The translations under genes were made by a program, and so were the position numbers. Positions 10,371 through 20,299 of a stretch of DNA of 64,000 nt are shown here, piece after piece. Under the pieces are notes generated by a model that saw only the letters and a list, made by a program, of their open reading frames with translations, searched no databases and had not been told where the DNA came from. The stretch is from Sepioteuthis lessoniana (lineage: Eukaryota > Mollusca > Cephalopoda > Myopsida > Loliginidae), in contig OY757904.1 in the NCBI GenBank assembly GCA_963585895.1, forward strand, positions 9,364,426 to 9,428,425. Reading direction: 5' to 3'. How positions within the stretch are numbered: position 1 is the first letter of the stretch; each line of letters opens with the position of its first letter.

Positions 10371-11240
10371 TCATCATCATCATCATCATCGCGTGCTAAC
10401 AGTAGGGATCTCTTTGACTCAGTCTCATCATCCTCCCTATCAACCATCGATTTTGGCAATATCCAGTGTCCTCACAGGACTGATGAATTTAAGTTTTGCT
10501 GGTCGGCCAGGTTCAATCATCATCATCATCATCATGTCGTGCCGCCAGCACGGATATCCCTGACCCTCTCTCGCCACTTCTCCCTATCATTCATCGCCTC
10601 CGGCAGGTCTTCTGGGTTACATCCTTTGTCTTCACATAGCTGCTGTATGTAGGTTCGAGCTGGTCGTCCTGCTTTTGCTTGGCCATATGTGGGGGTCCAT
10701 AGGAGTACATCACTTACGAGCTCGTCCTTGCTTCTCCAGCAGTGTCCTGCGTGTCTGGTTCGTCTAACTTGTATAGTTTTCGTGATGGGAGGCAAGTGGC
10801 CGTATAGTTGGTGTCTCGTGGGGTGTTGTCGCCAGGACTTGTTCAATATTGCTCTCAGCATTCTTGTGTAGTTGCCGTCTAGCTTCTTCTCCAGCCGTTT
10901 AGTTAGCGTCCATGTAGTGCATCCATATAGCAGTATCCATACAACCGCTGCCTGGAAGAAACTGCGTTTCATTTTACCGGTCAGGTCTGATTTCCATATG
11001 ATCGAGAGCCTATCGATAGCCGTCCATGCTTTCGTCAGTCGTGTGTCGATGTCGTTTTCGGTTGATGAGACGCTACTTCCTAGGTAGGTGAACTTGTCTA
11101 CCCAGGTTCAATAGTCCATTGGAAAACATCGTTTATGAGTTCGTCTTTACTTTTCCAGCAGTGCTCAGCATGTCTTGTTATTATTTGGATGGATTGTGAG
11201 ATGAGAGATACAGATGCTGTTTTGTGGAATGCTGTTTCAA
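10371..11240 (-). mobile_element. Older RTE-like 3' fragment, split by a younger RTE copy
   Basis: Minus-strand remnants of the RTE-like family lie at 10371-10506 and 11113-11240. The 3' (ATG/TGA)n tail reads as CATCATCAT at 10376-10391. The fragment is much more diverged from the intact element at 51.6 kb than the copy inside it, consistent with greater age. Confidence 0.7.
10518..11101 (-). mobile_element. 5'-truncated RTE-like retrotransposon, nested
   Basis: A 584-bp insertion bounded by an 11-bp duplication, CCAGGTTCAAT, at 10507-10517 and 11102-11112. It matches the last ~190 codons of the intact element at 51.6 kb. The minus-strand frame 10532-10972 is open and contains KRSFFQAAVVWILLYGCTTW, TRMLRAILNKSW, the HAGHCWRSKDEL segment and the C-terminal WRERVRDIRA. 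Upstream to 11101 the homology continues as VDKFTYLGSSV. The 3' end is a (TGA)n tail beginning at the stop codon. 5' truncation is typical of target-primed reverse transcription. Confidence 0.9.
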
Positions 11241-11244
11241 GTGT

Positions 11245-12960
11245 TTTCCATTTTATCAGTTACAATGTTCTGTCAGGTAATAATGTAGAATTGAAACATT
11301 TCATGGATCTTTTAAAAAAAATCTTGCGCTCCAAGATGCATGGCGATCTATCTTATATTTTAAAAATTTTCTTTTCTTGATTGATTTAGAATTTCCTGCC
11401 TACTGATACCAATTTTATTCGATTTGAATACAAATTATCATTGAGGTACGCTTGCAGATTTCTATTTAATTTGTTTTCTAGACGAATTAAACATTCCTGA
11501 TCATTTTTAAGCGAGAATATTTCCGATGCTCCACCCGAATATACTTAAATGTTTCATTAAGATTCCCGTCTTGGTCCATGAGTCTATAGATAGAAAAATA
11601 TATATAGCAGAAAAATATATTTGTTTGCTTTCATACCAGAATTATATAATCACATATATTTTTCTACTCCGACACAAATAAAGTTTCCAATAGAAACCAT
11701 GCATATCTAAATGTAAAAATCAGTGATTTTCGGGAAGACCGCCATTAGAAAATCTATTAGCGGGTTTCCTTCCATGCTAACGACTTCCTGGTATGAACTT
11801 TAAAACTGGACCACCATAATCAAATACATACTTTAGACCAACATAAAATATGCCCAAGAACAAATGATATGCAAAATAGAATTAGTAACCCTTGATCTAT
11901 TGTAATTTCCTCTAAATATATGCCGTTAGACATTAACCAAGTCTGGCTTAGTCAAACACATTGATAAAATAGCCAGTTACAGAGTAAAGACCAAGTTCAC
12001 AAGCAATGGTCTGCTTACAGATCATGAAACCAATTTGGGCCTCGCGTTTTAAGGGAATCTCGCTCTAAAGTAAATTTACTTTAGTCTCGTCAAATACATA
12101 CAACAAAAATCATTTCTTAGTTGAACATTTGTTTTTGCAATTATTTAGTTTTTAAAGGTAAATAACGTATTTTGGCCGTTTACTTATAGGCATACATTAA
12201 TGTAATGCTTTCATTAAATCTAAATAGACTGCTAGTTAACCCGTAAACCACGATTATATTGGTTCTTCTATTTAAGAAGTTGTTATTAATTCTAAATACC
12301 ATTTCATAGTTATCTCTGTTATCTCGAGAATTTGGGTGTTTAAAAAGTCATCCATTGCGAATTCACGTCCAGGTTCTTTTTTACAATAAATCTCCATTCT
12401 TTCTTTTGTAATTTTCTGTGAGGCGGATAATTTTGGCCGATACTTGAAATCTCTTCATAATTCCGAACACTGATTATGAAATGCTAAACAATACTAACTT
12501 GCAATGTTGCATTTCATATCTATTTTGCATACGTCTCGTCTTTCTCGTCAGACTTCTTCTGTCTGACCCATTTTCCTATTCACCACTTCTAGTTACGCGA
12601 ACTCCAATAACCCAATCCATTTGAACACTTGTGTTTGTTGGCTAGAGATCCATGTTCAAATAATACGGGTCACTATCGACACATTCTTCAACATAACGCT
12701 TATCAAGTGTAAAGAATGTAAAATACTAAAAGATACACATATATAAAAAAAATAAATGACCGATATTTGCCTTTCCAGTGCGATACAAAATTTAAAATTA
12801 AACCTTCAGACGTTTTACGTAAATTAAACTCGCCCTTTAATGTAGATTAGTTTTTGCTAATAAAATCAATTGCACTCTAGTGATGTCAGACGTTAGACAA
12901 AAACTGTCAATCCGATTTTGCAAATTGCTTTTCTTTTGTCAACGAGACAAAGGACGATAG
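11245..12960. other. Unassigned AT-rich DNA
   Basis: About 1.7 kb without a recognisable gene or repeat family. I checked both strands for tRNA-like boxes and transposase or RT motifs and saw none. Confidence 0.5.
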
Positions 12961-12965
12961 GTATC

Positions 12966-12990
12966 CATATATATATATATATATATATCA
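12966..12990. repeat. (TA)n microsatellite
   Basis: About 12 TA units. Confidence 0.85.
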
Positions 12991-13063
12991 TATGAAAAAA
13001 GAGAATAACGGATGGATGTATTTACATATAAATAAAAGGCCCATGTTTTTGTGTCGTTATTTT

Positions 13064-13200
13064 TGTAAAACTATCTTCAGGGTGATGTTAGAATGTGATG
13101 TTATGATGTCTTACCTGAAAATTATTTCAAAATCGGATGAGACATAATATCATTACCCTGAAGATGGTTTAGCAAAAAAAAGAAAAAAAAAAAAAGAAAA
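13064..13200. repeat. Short fold-back repeat with A-rich tail
   Basis: The arms at about 13064-13088 (AAAACTATCTTCAGGGTGATG) and 13151-13174 (CATTACCCTGAAGATGGTTT) are inverted with few mismatches and enclose about 65 bp. An A/G tract runs from 13171 to about 13245. It could be a small MITE; its family is unknown. Confidence 0.5.
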
Positions 13201-13514
13201 AAAAAAGAAGCAAAAGAAAGATAAATTAAAAAGAAAAAATGCCCGAAAACTTTTAACTTTGGCATATTATTCATACATAAAAAATACATGTGAGTATTTT
13301 GTTTTTCATACTTTATATTTACATACCATCAGATTTATTTCGATTTCTATCTATCTATCTATCTATGGAATAAAAATTAGTTAAAGTGAATGTAAAGATA
13401 AATCAGACCAACATTAAGACTAAATATCTACTTTGATTTTTAAATGTTTAAAAATACACCAGCAAAAATTATTCAAATGAATGCTTCTTTAATAAAAGCA
13501 TTGCAATTTCCGGG

Positions 13515-13662
13515 AAGTCTCACCGCGGAGTAATGGTTAACGAGCTTGTCTAACGGATTATTCTTGCATGTATTGAGTTCATTTCTAAATCAGTGGGAAG
13601 TCACCATTTAGTGGTATGCCAGACTAAACTAAGTTTAGTAAATCTTTATTATATGAATTATT
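13515..13662 (+). mobile_element. tRNA-derived SINE, family C
   Basis: The head has GGAGTAATGGTTAACGAGC (A-box-like) and TTGAGTTCATTTC (B-box-like). The tail has GCCAGACTAAACTAAGTTTA then GTAAATC. It resembles the better-preserved inverted copy at 19868-19990. Confidence 0.55.
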
Positions 13663-13664
13663 GA

Positions 13665-14240
13665 CTTATTAAAAAACGGAAGACTTAAACTCTATGATTA
13701 CGTCGTCTATTTTTATATAAGACATAGAGACATACAGACAGACGAAGAAGAATAAGAAGTAGAAAAAGAAGATAACTCCATAGAGATACACTATTTATTA
13801 AAAAGGTTTTCCCAGTCTCTCGGAGAACCATTTTGCTCATTTGTTTTCCCGAGAAATTTTCTTGGGGTGTAGCAATTGGAAAACGCGACATGAAATGGAC
13901 AAAGTATAATTGACATTTTCGAAGAAGGAGAGTCCAGCAGATTAACATAATATTTGATAACAAAGCAAAAAGAACTTTTACATATATTCCCTTCCTTAAA
14001 AAAACAACAACAAACAACAAAATTTATGACTCTATATCTCTCTCTACCTCATCACAGACATGTTATTATCTTTCTATATAAATACATTTGTTTGTGACAA
14101 CATACCAATCTTACATGTACAACTGTCTTCAATAGGTTTTCCAGAAATCTGTTGTACAGGCATTTAAAATTATCGTAGACTCTTGAAAATGCACTATGTT
14201 ATTGCTATATATCGTACAAGATGACTGACCAATTTTTATG
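13665..14240. other. Unassigned AT-rich DNA
   Basis: Nothing recognisable seen upstream of the mariner relic. Confidence 0.45.
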
Positions 14241-14248
14241 ATTTCAGG

Positions 14249-15460
14249 TTCAAATGAACAGCTACAGCAGCAATTGGAACACACCTTACTAAAACCTGAT
14301 TGTCACAGCTGGCGAATTTCAAAAATGCAATCTGGACATGAGGACACTTTAGAAGAACGATATGCAATAGAATTCTGTTGTAAACTTGGAAAAAATGCCA
14401 CAGAAACGTATGGAATGCTTTAGACTGTTTTTGGAGAATCTTGCATGAATCGAGCATGAGTTTTTGAGTGGCATAAGAGATTCAAGGAAGGCAGGGAGTC
14501 TGTGAGGGATGATGAGAGGTGTGAGAGGAGTAAGGAAGTCAGAACACCAGAGTTGATTGGCCAAATAAAGAATTTCATGGATAAGGACCGTCGTGTGTCT
14601 ATAGAGACAATAAGTGCACAGTTTGATGTCAGTGTGGGAACGGTTCACACAATTATTCGCGAGGAACTGAAGATGCGGAAGATTTGCGTGAAGTTTGTCC
14701 CAAGGGTACTCAGAGAATATCAGAAAGAAAGACGTTGTCATGACAGCAGGGAGATGGTCGAGCTGATCAATTCAGATCATGCAGTTCTTGATGCTCTGAT
14801 GACCTGCGATGACCTGAGACAGAGTTCCCAGTGGAAGAATGCTGGCTCTCCCAGATCCAAGAAGGCCAGACAGAGCAAATCCATTCACAAACTTTTGATG
14901 ATCCCTTTTTTTTGACAGCACTGGCATGATCTACATGCACTGGGTTCTCACTGGACAGACAGTCAACAAGGAATACTATGTTGAGGTTTTAAGGGAGTTC
15001 AGGAAGAGATTCCTTGGGAAGAGGCTTGCACTCTTCAAATCGGGTCAGTGACATTTCCACCAGGACATTGCACCAGTCCACAACTCCATCCTTGTCACAG
15101 ACTATTTGACCAAGATGGGCATCAAGACAGTTCCTCAGCCTCCTTATAGTCCTGACCTTGCTCCCTGTGATTTTTGGTTATTCCCTAAGCTCAGAGACTG
15201 TCGTTATAAGACAATTAAGGAGATGAAAGAGGCTGTGAGGAAGGTTATTGACACGCCCACACAAGAGGACTTGCATGGGGCCTTGCAGAAGTTGTTGGAA
15301 CGGTACAACAAGGGAATTGCAACCAGAGGAGATTACTTCGAAGGGGACTTGAGTTTCATATGTGTACTATCAATAAAAGTGCCCATACGAAAAAAGTCTG
15401 GAATCTTATTGTGTGCTCCTTGTATGTCACATGCTGTCACCACTTCTTCTAAAAGGAAGA
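14249..15460 (+). pseudogene. Mariner-family transposase pseudogene (DD34D type)
   Basis: This is a relic of a cut-and-paste transposase. The N-terminal half (14316-14915) has the DNA-binding helix-turn-helix part: YAIEFCCKLGKNATETYGML, FEWHKRFKEGRESVRDDER, and VRTPELIGQIKNF followed by VSVGTVHTIIREEL. The C-terminal half (14914-15400) has GQTVNKEYYVEVLREF, HQDIAPVH and YSPDLAPCDFWLFPKL. The second and third catalytic Asp codons (15064 and 15169) are separated by 34 codons, the mariner DD34D signature; the first is probably Asp in TCDD at 14808. Damage: stops at 14421, 14457 and 15049, a frameshift in the T run at 14905-14913, and an apparent internal deletion after TCDD. The element cannot make a functional protein. 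Confidence 0.9.
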
Positions 15461-15465
15461 AGTGA

Positions 15466-15600
15466 AAAGAGAAAGGAAGAAAGGAAGTAAAGAGGGAAAG
15501 AATAAAATAGAAGAGCGAGAGAAAGAGAAAAGGAAAGAAAGAGAGCAAAGAGCAAAGGAAAAACGAAGGAAAAAAAAGGAAGCAAAGAGTAAAATAAAAA
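15466..15600. repeat. Purine-rich (GAAA/AAGG) low-complexity tract
   Basis: An irregular GAAAGGAAGG-type tract directly 3' of the mariner relic. Open frames on both strands here are compositional. Confidence 0.7.
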
Positions 15601-16044
15601 TATATTGTTTAATCAATTGTCCAAGTTTATTCAACTTTTTTAAGTGAATGTAAACGTACCGAACGTTATGAACACCAGTTCAACATTTGAATTCATATCT
15701 GATTATCTGTTGATTAAATGTTTTAATATAAACCTTATATATGATTATATGACATTGTGGGGACAAAAGGCTATTTTAAAGTGGGGAGCCATGCACGGTT
15801 CGAAACCCATGAATGGCCCCGTCGGCTTTCCCATATTGTGACGCCTTAGGCACCAAACCATCGGCTGGATACAGCAAAGCAGGTACTGCATGAGGGGAAA
15901 GGCCCTAAAATCAAGCGAATCTGACAAAATGCTTTATACCACCAACCGGATGCGTCCTTGAGGATGATACATTGCGTTCGTGTAAGCCCGCACGCAACGG
16001 TCAGCCAAAGTTGGCAGCTTACTAAATAGCACAATAACTGTCCT
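15601..16044. other. Unassigned DNA, partly GC-richer
   Basis: 15770-16040 is GC-richer than its surroundings. With the inverted 5' module next to it at 16045, it may be the body of another repeat, but I recognise no family. Confidence 0.4.
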
Positions 16045-16112
16045 TCTACAGGGATTAGTTTGGGATTAAATAACCCATAAAGGTTCATATACCATTAAAA
16101 CCAAGAAACCAA
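16045..16112 (-). repeat. 5' module of the minisatellite-core element, solitary
   Basis: The minus strand reads GGTTTTAATGGTATATGAAC then CTTTATGGGTTATTTAATCC, matching the module at 36.57 kb. No tandem core adjoins it. Confidence 0.55.
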
Positions 16113-16174
16113 ACCCAGTTATTTCAGTTGTTAACTTATCTATCAAACGAACAAAACATGGACGTTTTCGATTT

Positions 16175-16535
16175 TATGGTATATATTGCATGTATATATT
16201 GCATGTGTGTATATTGCATGTATATATTGCATGTGTGTATATTACATGTATACATTTCATGTGTGTATATTGCATGTATATTTTGCATGTGTGCATATTT
16301 CATGTATATATTGCACGTGTATATTACATGTATATATTGCATGTGTGTATATTGCATGTATATATTGCGTGTGTGTATATTACATGTATACATTGCATGT
16401 GTGTATATTGCATGTATATATTGCATGTGTGTATATTGCATGTATATTTTGCATGTGTGCATATTGCATGTATATATTGCATGTGTGTATATTACATGTA
16501 TACATTGCATGTGTGCATATTGCATGTATGTATTC
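16175..16535. repeat. 28-bp minisatellite (TATATTGCATGTGTG / TATATTGCATGTA)
   Basis: About 13 units of 28 bp, each made of two TATATTGCATGT-like halves of 15 and 13 bp, with CATTACATG and CATATTTCATG variants. The array lacks stops in three plus-strand frames and one minus-strand frame (all 116-150 residues), giving Cys/Tyr/Ile/His-rich strings with no domain. These frames are not genes. Confidence 0.9.
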
Positions 16536-16559
16536 CCTGAGTAAGATACATCAGATATA

Positions 16560-17105
16560 TCTAAATTTTGTAACGAAGCAGAATTCATAAAATTATAAAA
16601 TTACCTTGGGTTCAGTCAGACAACATTATAAAATGCTTGTTCGAAACGATATATCTATCGTACTTGTGATTGACACATCTAGTTCGCACCTAAGACAAAT
16701 AATGGATCACACCATTAACACAAGCAAAATGGGAAAAAAGCGAAGAGTGAAAGAAAAGAAGCTAAGAGTGGATAAAAAAGCAAAGAGTGTAAAGAAAGAA
16801 AGAAAGAAGAAAGAAATAAAGAAAATGAAGAGTGAATAAAAGAAAGCCAAAAGTGACTTAAAGAATTGTTTTCTTTCATTCACTCTTAGCTTTCTTTCAT
16901 AAGAAAAAGAAAGAAGAAAGAAAAGAGTGAAGGGAAGAAGACCGCGAAGAGTGAAAAAAGGAAATACATAAAGAAAGTCGAAAGTGAAAGAAAAAAGCAA
17001 AGAGAGAATAAAGAAAAAAGCGATGAATAAAACCCCCTAAAAATCTTAAAAAAAAAAAAATAGATAAATAAATAAAAACTAAGAGAAAAAAGAAAGCAAA
17101 GAGTT
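16560..17105. other. Purine-rich low-complexity DNA
   Basis: AAAGAAAG/AAGAGTGAAAG-type sequence fills about 16735-17105. The AAGAGTGAA string recurs irregularly and may be a decayed minisatellite. Confidence 0.55.
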
Positions 17106-17106
17106 A

Positions 17107-17107
17107 A

Positions 17108-17176
<69 letters not shown>
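17107..17176. repeat. (AAT)n microsatellite
   Basis: About 23 AAT units. Confidence 0.95.
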
Positions 17177-17319
17177 GACCAAAGAAAAATTAATTACGGC
17201 GACAAGAAACAACACAAACAGCAAAATGATCAATAAAACAACAAAAAAAAAAAATGGGGGGAAAAAATGAATGGATATTTTAAGCGACACACAGGCTAAA
17301 TCTCTCTCGAGGAAATTCG

Positions 17320-18330
17320 GACATGGCTAAGAAAGGAAAGCGTTTAGTGAGAAACTAAATCTCTTCTAATGGCAGCAAAAAAGCATCGTCATAAGAACCA
17401 ACTATGTTAAAGCAAAAACAGATAAGACACAACAAAATAGCTGCAAATGTAGATTATGTGGTGATAGAGACAGAACGATTATTCACACAATAAGCGAATG
17501 CGGCAAATACGCACAGAAAGAGTATAAGACATGAGATGGACAGGATGGGGAAGGGATTCACTGGTAATTGTATAAGTAATACAAATTTGACCATGCAAAC
17601 AAGTTGTATATGAATTGCCCAAAATCCGTTCTGGAGAATAAAAAAGTTGGCGACCAAAGTCAAAGGCAACCAGAAGGCTCCCTTTTCAATAGCTACAACA
17701 CTGAGGTGTAGGGGAGGGCACTACTTCTTTACCCTTGATACGTACCTTATATTGCAATGAGGTATCAAGTACCATTTTTAAAGTATTTGGTATGACGCAA
17801 CCTGGGATTGAAACCAGGTCTCCTGGACAATTAGGCGAATACCACGTGGCCAATGAGCCGGTAGGCGCACACATTTCTTTGGGATTTTGAGATACAAACG
17901 GATCAGTTAATCTCGGCCAGACGAGCAGACCAAGAGATAGTTAATTAAAAAAAAAAAGAGAGAGAAAGAGAACCTGACGAATAGTGGACTTTTTTTGTAC
18001 CAGCAGACAACGTAGTAAAAATAAAAGAATGCGAAAAGAGAGATGAATATCTTAACCATGTGAGAGTACTAATAAACAATGGGACATGAACGTGACGGTG
18101 ATACCAATTGTAATTGGTACACTCGGAACAATCTCTAAATGTTTGGTCAAGGGATTTGAAAACTTAGAAACCAGAGGACAAGTAAAGACTATCCAGACTA
18201 CAACATTATTAAGATGGGTCAGAATACTGAGAAGAATCCTGGAGACTTGAAGAGACTTGATGTCTGTCAAGTCTCTAGTTAAAGACCATCAGCTAACATA
18301 GGAGTAAAAAAACTCTCAAGGAATTATAAT
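17320..18330 (+). pseudogene. R2-like non-LTR retrotransposon, C-terminal fragment, split by a SINE
   Basis: The plus strand decodes, with stops and gaps, to the C-terminal part of a non-LTR retrotransposon with a CCHC finger and a restriction-like endonuclease. CKCRLCGDRDRTIIHTISEC followed by YAQKEYKT is at 17440-17530, then YKFDHANKLYMNCPKSVLEN at 17576-17640. After an inserted SINE (17641-17878) it resumes with LWDFEIQTDQLISARR, then (18090-18290) VIPIVIGTLGTISKC-like sequence and a WVRILRRILET-like segment. C-terminal endonucleases of this type are known from the R2/R4/NeSL group; which one this is remains unresolved. The copy is dead. Confidence 0.75.
17641..17878 (-). mobile_element. 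tRNA-derived SINE, family B, inside the R2-like fragment
   Basis: The minus strand has an A-box-like GGCTCATTGGCCACGTGG and a B-box-like TGGTTTCAATCCCAGG, then the family B body (CAAGTACC.. GTATCAAGGG.. GTGCCCTCCCC) ending in GTTGGCAACT-like sequence. It interrupts the retrotransposon between SVLEN and LWDFE. I could not identify a clean target-site duplication. Confidence 0.75.
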
Positions 18331-18774
18331 AATAATAATAACTGAACGAATTAATCTATGCAGGAAAAATAATCAAATACCAAACCTGGATGGGAACTGA
18401 GGCTAGAAGGATAAAGAAATTATGACAAGCGAAACTGCTAAGGAAAGTCACACTAACTGGAACTCAACAGAAAAAAAAAAAAAAAGATTCCCAAATGACA
18501 AACAAAGAAAAATCTAGTAGCACATCTGGAAGATATTGGTGAAAGAAGGAAAATAAAAAAAAATAGTGAGATAAGTCAAGTAATACTCAGAAAACAACGA
18601 AAGAAAATTCTACCGAAAAGTTGGTGGAAAGTGCACAAGGACAATTCAATAACCAGATGCAAAAGAAACAAAACAATTTTTGATTAAAATTTAACAATAG
18701 AAAGAACATAACAGAAATATTGAATGGATAAATAACATTAAAAAAGGTTTCGAACTTGAAAGCCCCGGGCGTGA

Positions 18775-19060
18775 ACTTACCCTAACTCACTAAAAGCAAC
18801 ACTCAAAATAAGTACCGAGTTCAAATCCTGGACGAGACTGAATGCATTTCACATAGCACAAATACCCTTGGGAAAGGTATGAATCCATTTATTCTCCCTC
18901 CAGCTATCGGTAAATAGTAGGGCAGACTAGGTTCTTCAGCCTTGGTGAGGCGACTAGTCTAGGAAAAGGAAAATTCTGAATTCAAACCTCTTAAACTCTG
19001 CTTAAAAACTGACCTTGTGTCATATCCTGCCCAAGCGGAAGGGTTGGTAAATTTTAAAAA
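18775..19060 (+). mobile_element. tRNA-derived SINE, family A
   Basis: The B box CCGAGTTCAAATCCTGG is clear; the A-box area is degraded. The body has GACGAGACTGAATGCATTTC, CCCTTGGGAAAGGTATGAAT, GGTTCTTCAGCCTTGG and TGACCTTGTGTCATATCCTG, ending in GGTTGGTAAATTTTAAAAAA. AGTACCGAGTT occurs both in the head and just after the tail (about 18815 and 19061), a possible target-site duplication or chance. Confidence 0.85.
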
Positions 19061-19211
19061 AGTACCGAGTTGGAAAACCCCTGACCATGGCGGCATATAT
19101 GGATTCAAGTTTAAAGTCCAGCCATGGCAGACTAGACCAGCAACCGAGTAAGAAGTAAGCATACTCGAATTGTTGACGAAAGCGAAAATTACTTTGATTC
19201 AGAAGGACATT

Positions 19212-19507
19212 GCAAAAAGACAATTTCAAGTTCTTCCAAGCAGCGGTCGTATCGATACTGCTATATGGATACACTACTTGGACGCTAACAAAACGGCCGG
19301 GGAAAAGGCTAGACGGCAATTACACAAGAATGCTCCGAGCAATATTGAACAAGTCCTGGAGGCAACACCCCACCAACTATACGGCCACCTACCTTCCATC
19401 ACGAAAACTATCCAAGTTAGACGAACCAGACATACAGGATACTGCTGGAGAAGCAGGGATGAGCTCATAAGTGATGTACTCTTATGGACCCCCACATATG
19501 GCCGAGC
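19212..19507 (+). mobile_element. RTE-like fragment inserted in the R2-like copy
   Basis: This matches residues ~870-970 of the intact element: FFQAAVVSILLYGYTTWTL, DGNYTRMLRAILNKSW and the GYCWRSRDELISDVLLWTP region. Unlike all other RTE copies in the window it lacks the 3' end and the (TGA)n tail, so it may be the trace of recombination or deletion rather than a simple insertion. One small deletion shifts the frame near 19370. Confidence 0.8.
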
Positions 19508-19661
19508 AAAAACGATGCCACAGGGGAACTAAAAGCACAAATGATTTACTATATATATACCAGAACATCCCCATAGAAACCAAAACGAGACGGGAAAAAG
19601 TAGCCATGGTATGGATTGATCAAAATAAGGCCTATGATATAGTTTTGCAAATTGAATTGTT

Positions 19662-20290
19662 CCACAGCTTTTTCAGCTCTCTGGCAAGATCTAAATATTT
19701 ACCAATTTTTTTCGCTTTCTTTTATTTTCACTCCTTGGTCCATTGAAACAGCAAAATCCACCAGATAGCAAGTTATTTTTTCTTATTAATTAGCAGGTCT
19801 GGTTTTATGGCTGAGATTCGGTGTTCCGTTTGTATCACAAAATACCAGATAATTATGTGGAAATTTACTAAGCTTTTTGCTTAGATGTGGCACAAGGCCA
19901 TATGAAAGGGGCACCCAATGAGACTCGAACTCACTCGTGTAGGTTTGCTAGTCGAGCTTGCTAACCATTACACCACCAGAGGCGTGTTTCATTCTCTAGG
20001 ATAGATTCATGTTTGTGCATATATTAATATGTAGTATTGTCAAGTTTTAGTCTCTTGCATAATTCCCAGTGGATCACCTTCCCCTCCCAGTCATGCCTGG
20101 TTTTGTACTTCTTTTGTATTAGTTTGCTGCAATCACTTATGTGATTAATCATTTCAGCTCTGTCCCCACGTAACCTACTCTTGCTATTTTGTTGTTTATT
20201 TTACAAGTGGTATGTCTCAAGTCTTTATTTTTTGATGAAATTTCTTCTGCAGAGCTTAGTTTCGAGGTTATCATTATTCTATTCACTTGA
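19662..20290 (-). pseudogene. R2-like fragment (C-terminal), split by a SINE
   Basis: On the minus strand, 19662-19861 decodes to the KYLDLARELKKLW part and the segment before it. 20035-20200 decodes to VIHWELCKRLKLDNT and the degraded finger region. Between them lies a family C SINE (19868-19990). It is a second, separate minus-strand copy lying 3' of the larger one at 20300. Confidence 0.65.
19868..19990 (-). mobile_element. tRNA-derived SINE, family C
   Basis: The minus strand starts CGCCTCTGGTGGTGTAATGG (A-box area) and has B box GAGTTCGAGTCTCATTGGG. The body ends in GGCCTTGTGCCACATC then AAGCAAAAAGCTTAGTAAAT. It interrupts R2-like coding sequence. Confidence 0.8.
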
Positions 20291-20299
20291 GAGTTGTAC

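Larger units (their letters stand above)
18340..19660 (+). pseudogene. R2-like non-LTR retrotransposon, N-terminal/RT fragment, cut by a SINE and an RTE copy
   Basis: Pieces of one element appear in order: 18340-18770 (LIYAGKIIKYQTWMGTEARR, then the WWKVHKDNS.. region), 19148-19211 (LTKAKITLIQKDIAK) and 19508-19660 (CHRGTKSTNDLLYIYQNIPI then VAMVWIDQNKAYDIV, an RT motif A region). Corresponding sequences are found on the minus strand at 20300-22990. Two insertions separate the pieces: a family A SINE (18775-19060) and an RTE fragment (about 19212-19507). Stops occur throughout, so the copy is non-functional. Confidence 0.7.

Noticed and set aside
14224-14252. Splice acceptor (TTTATGATTTCAG) just upstream of the mariner relic, suggesting a host fusion exon
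   Set aside because: The downstream frame has stops and a frameshift, and no upstream host exon is recognisable. The match is probably chance.
16128-16590. Four overlapping frames of 116-150 codons, on both strands
   Set aside because: They come from a 28-bp minisatellite. Simultaneous openness of several frames argues against coding.
18815-19071. AGTACCGAGTT at both ends of the SINE as a target-site duplication
   Set aside because: The left occurrence lies inside the SINE head around its B box, so it may be internal sequence. It is not secure enough to claim.
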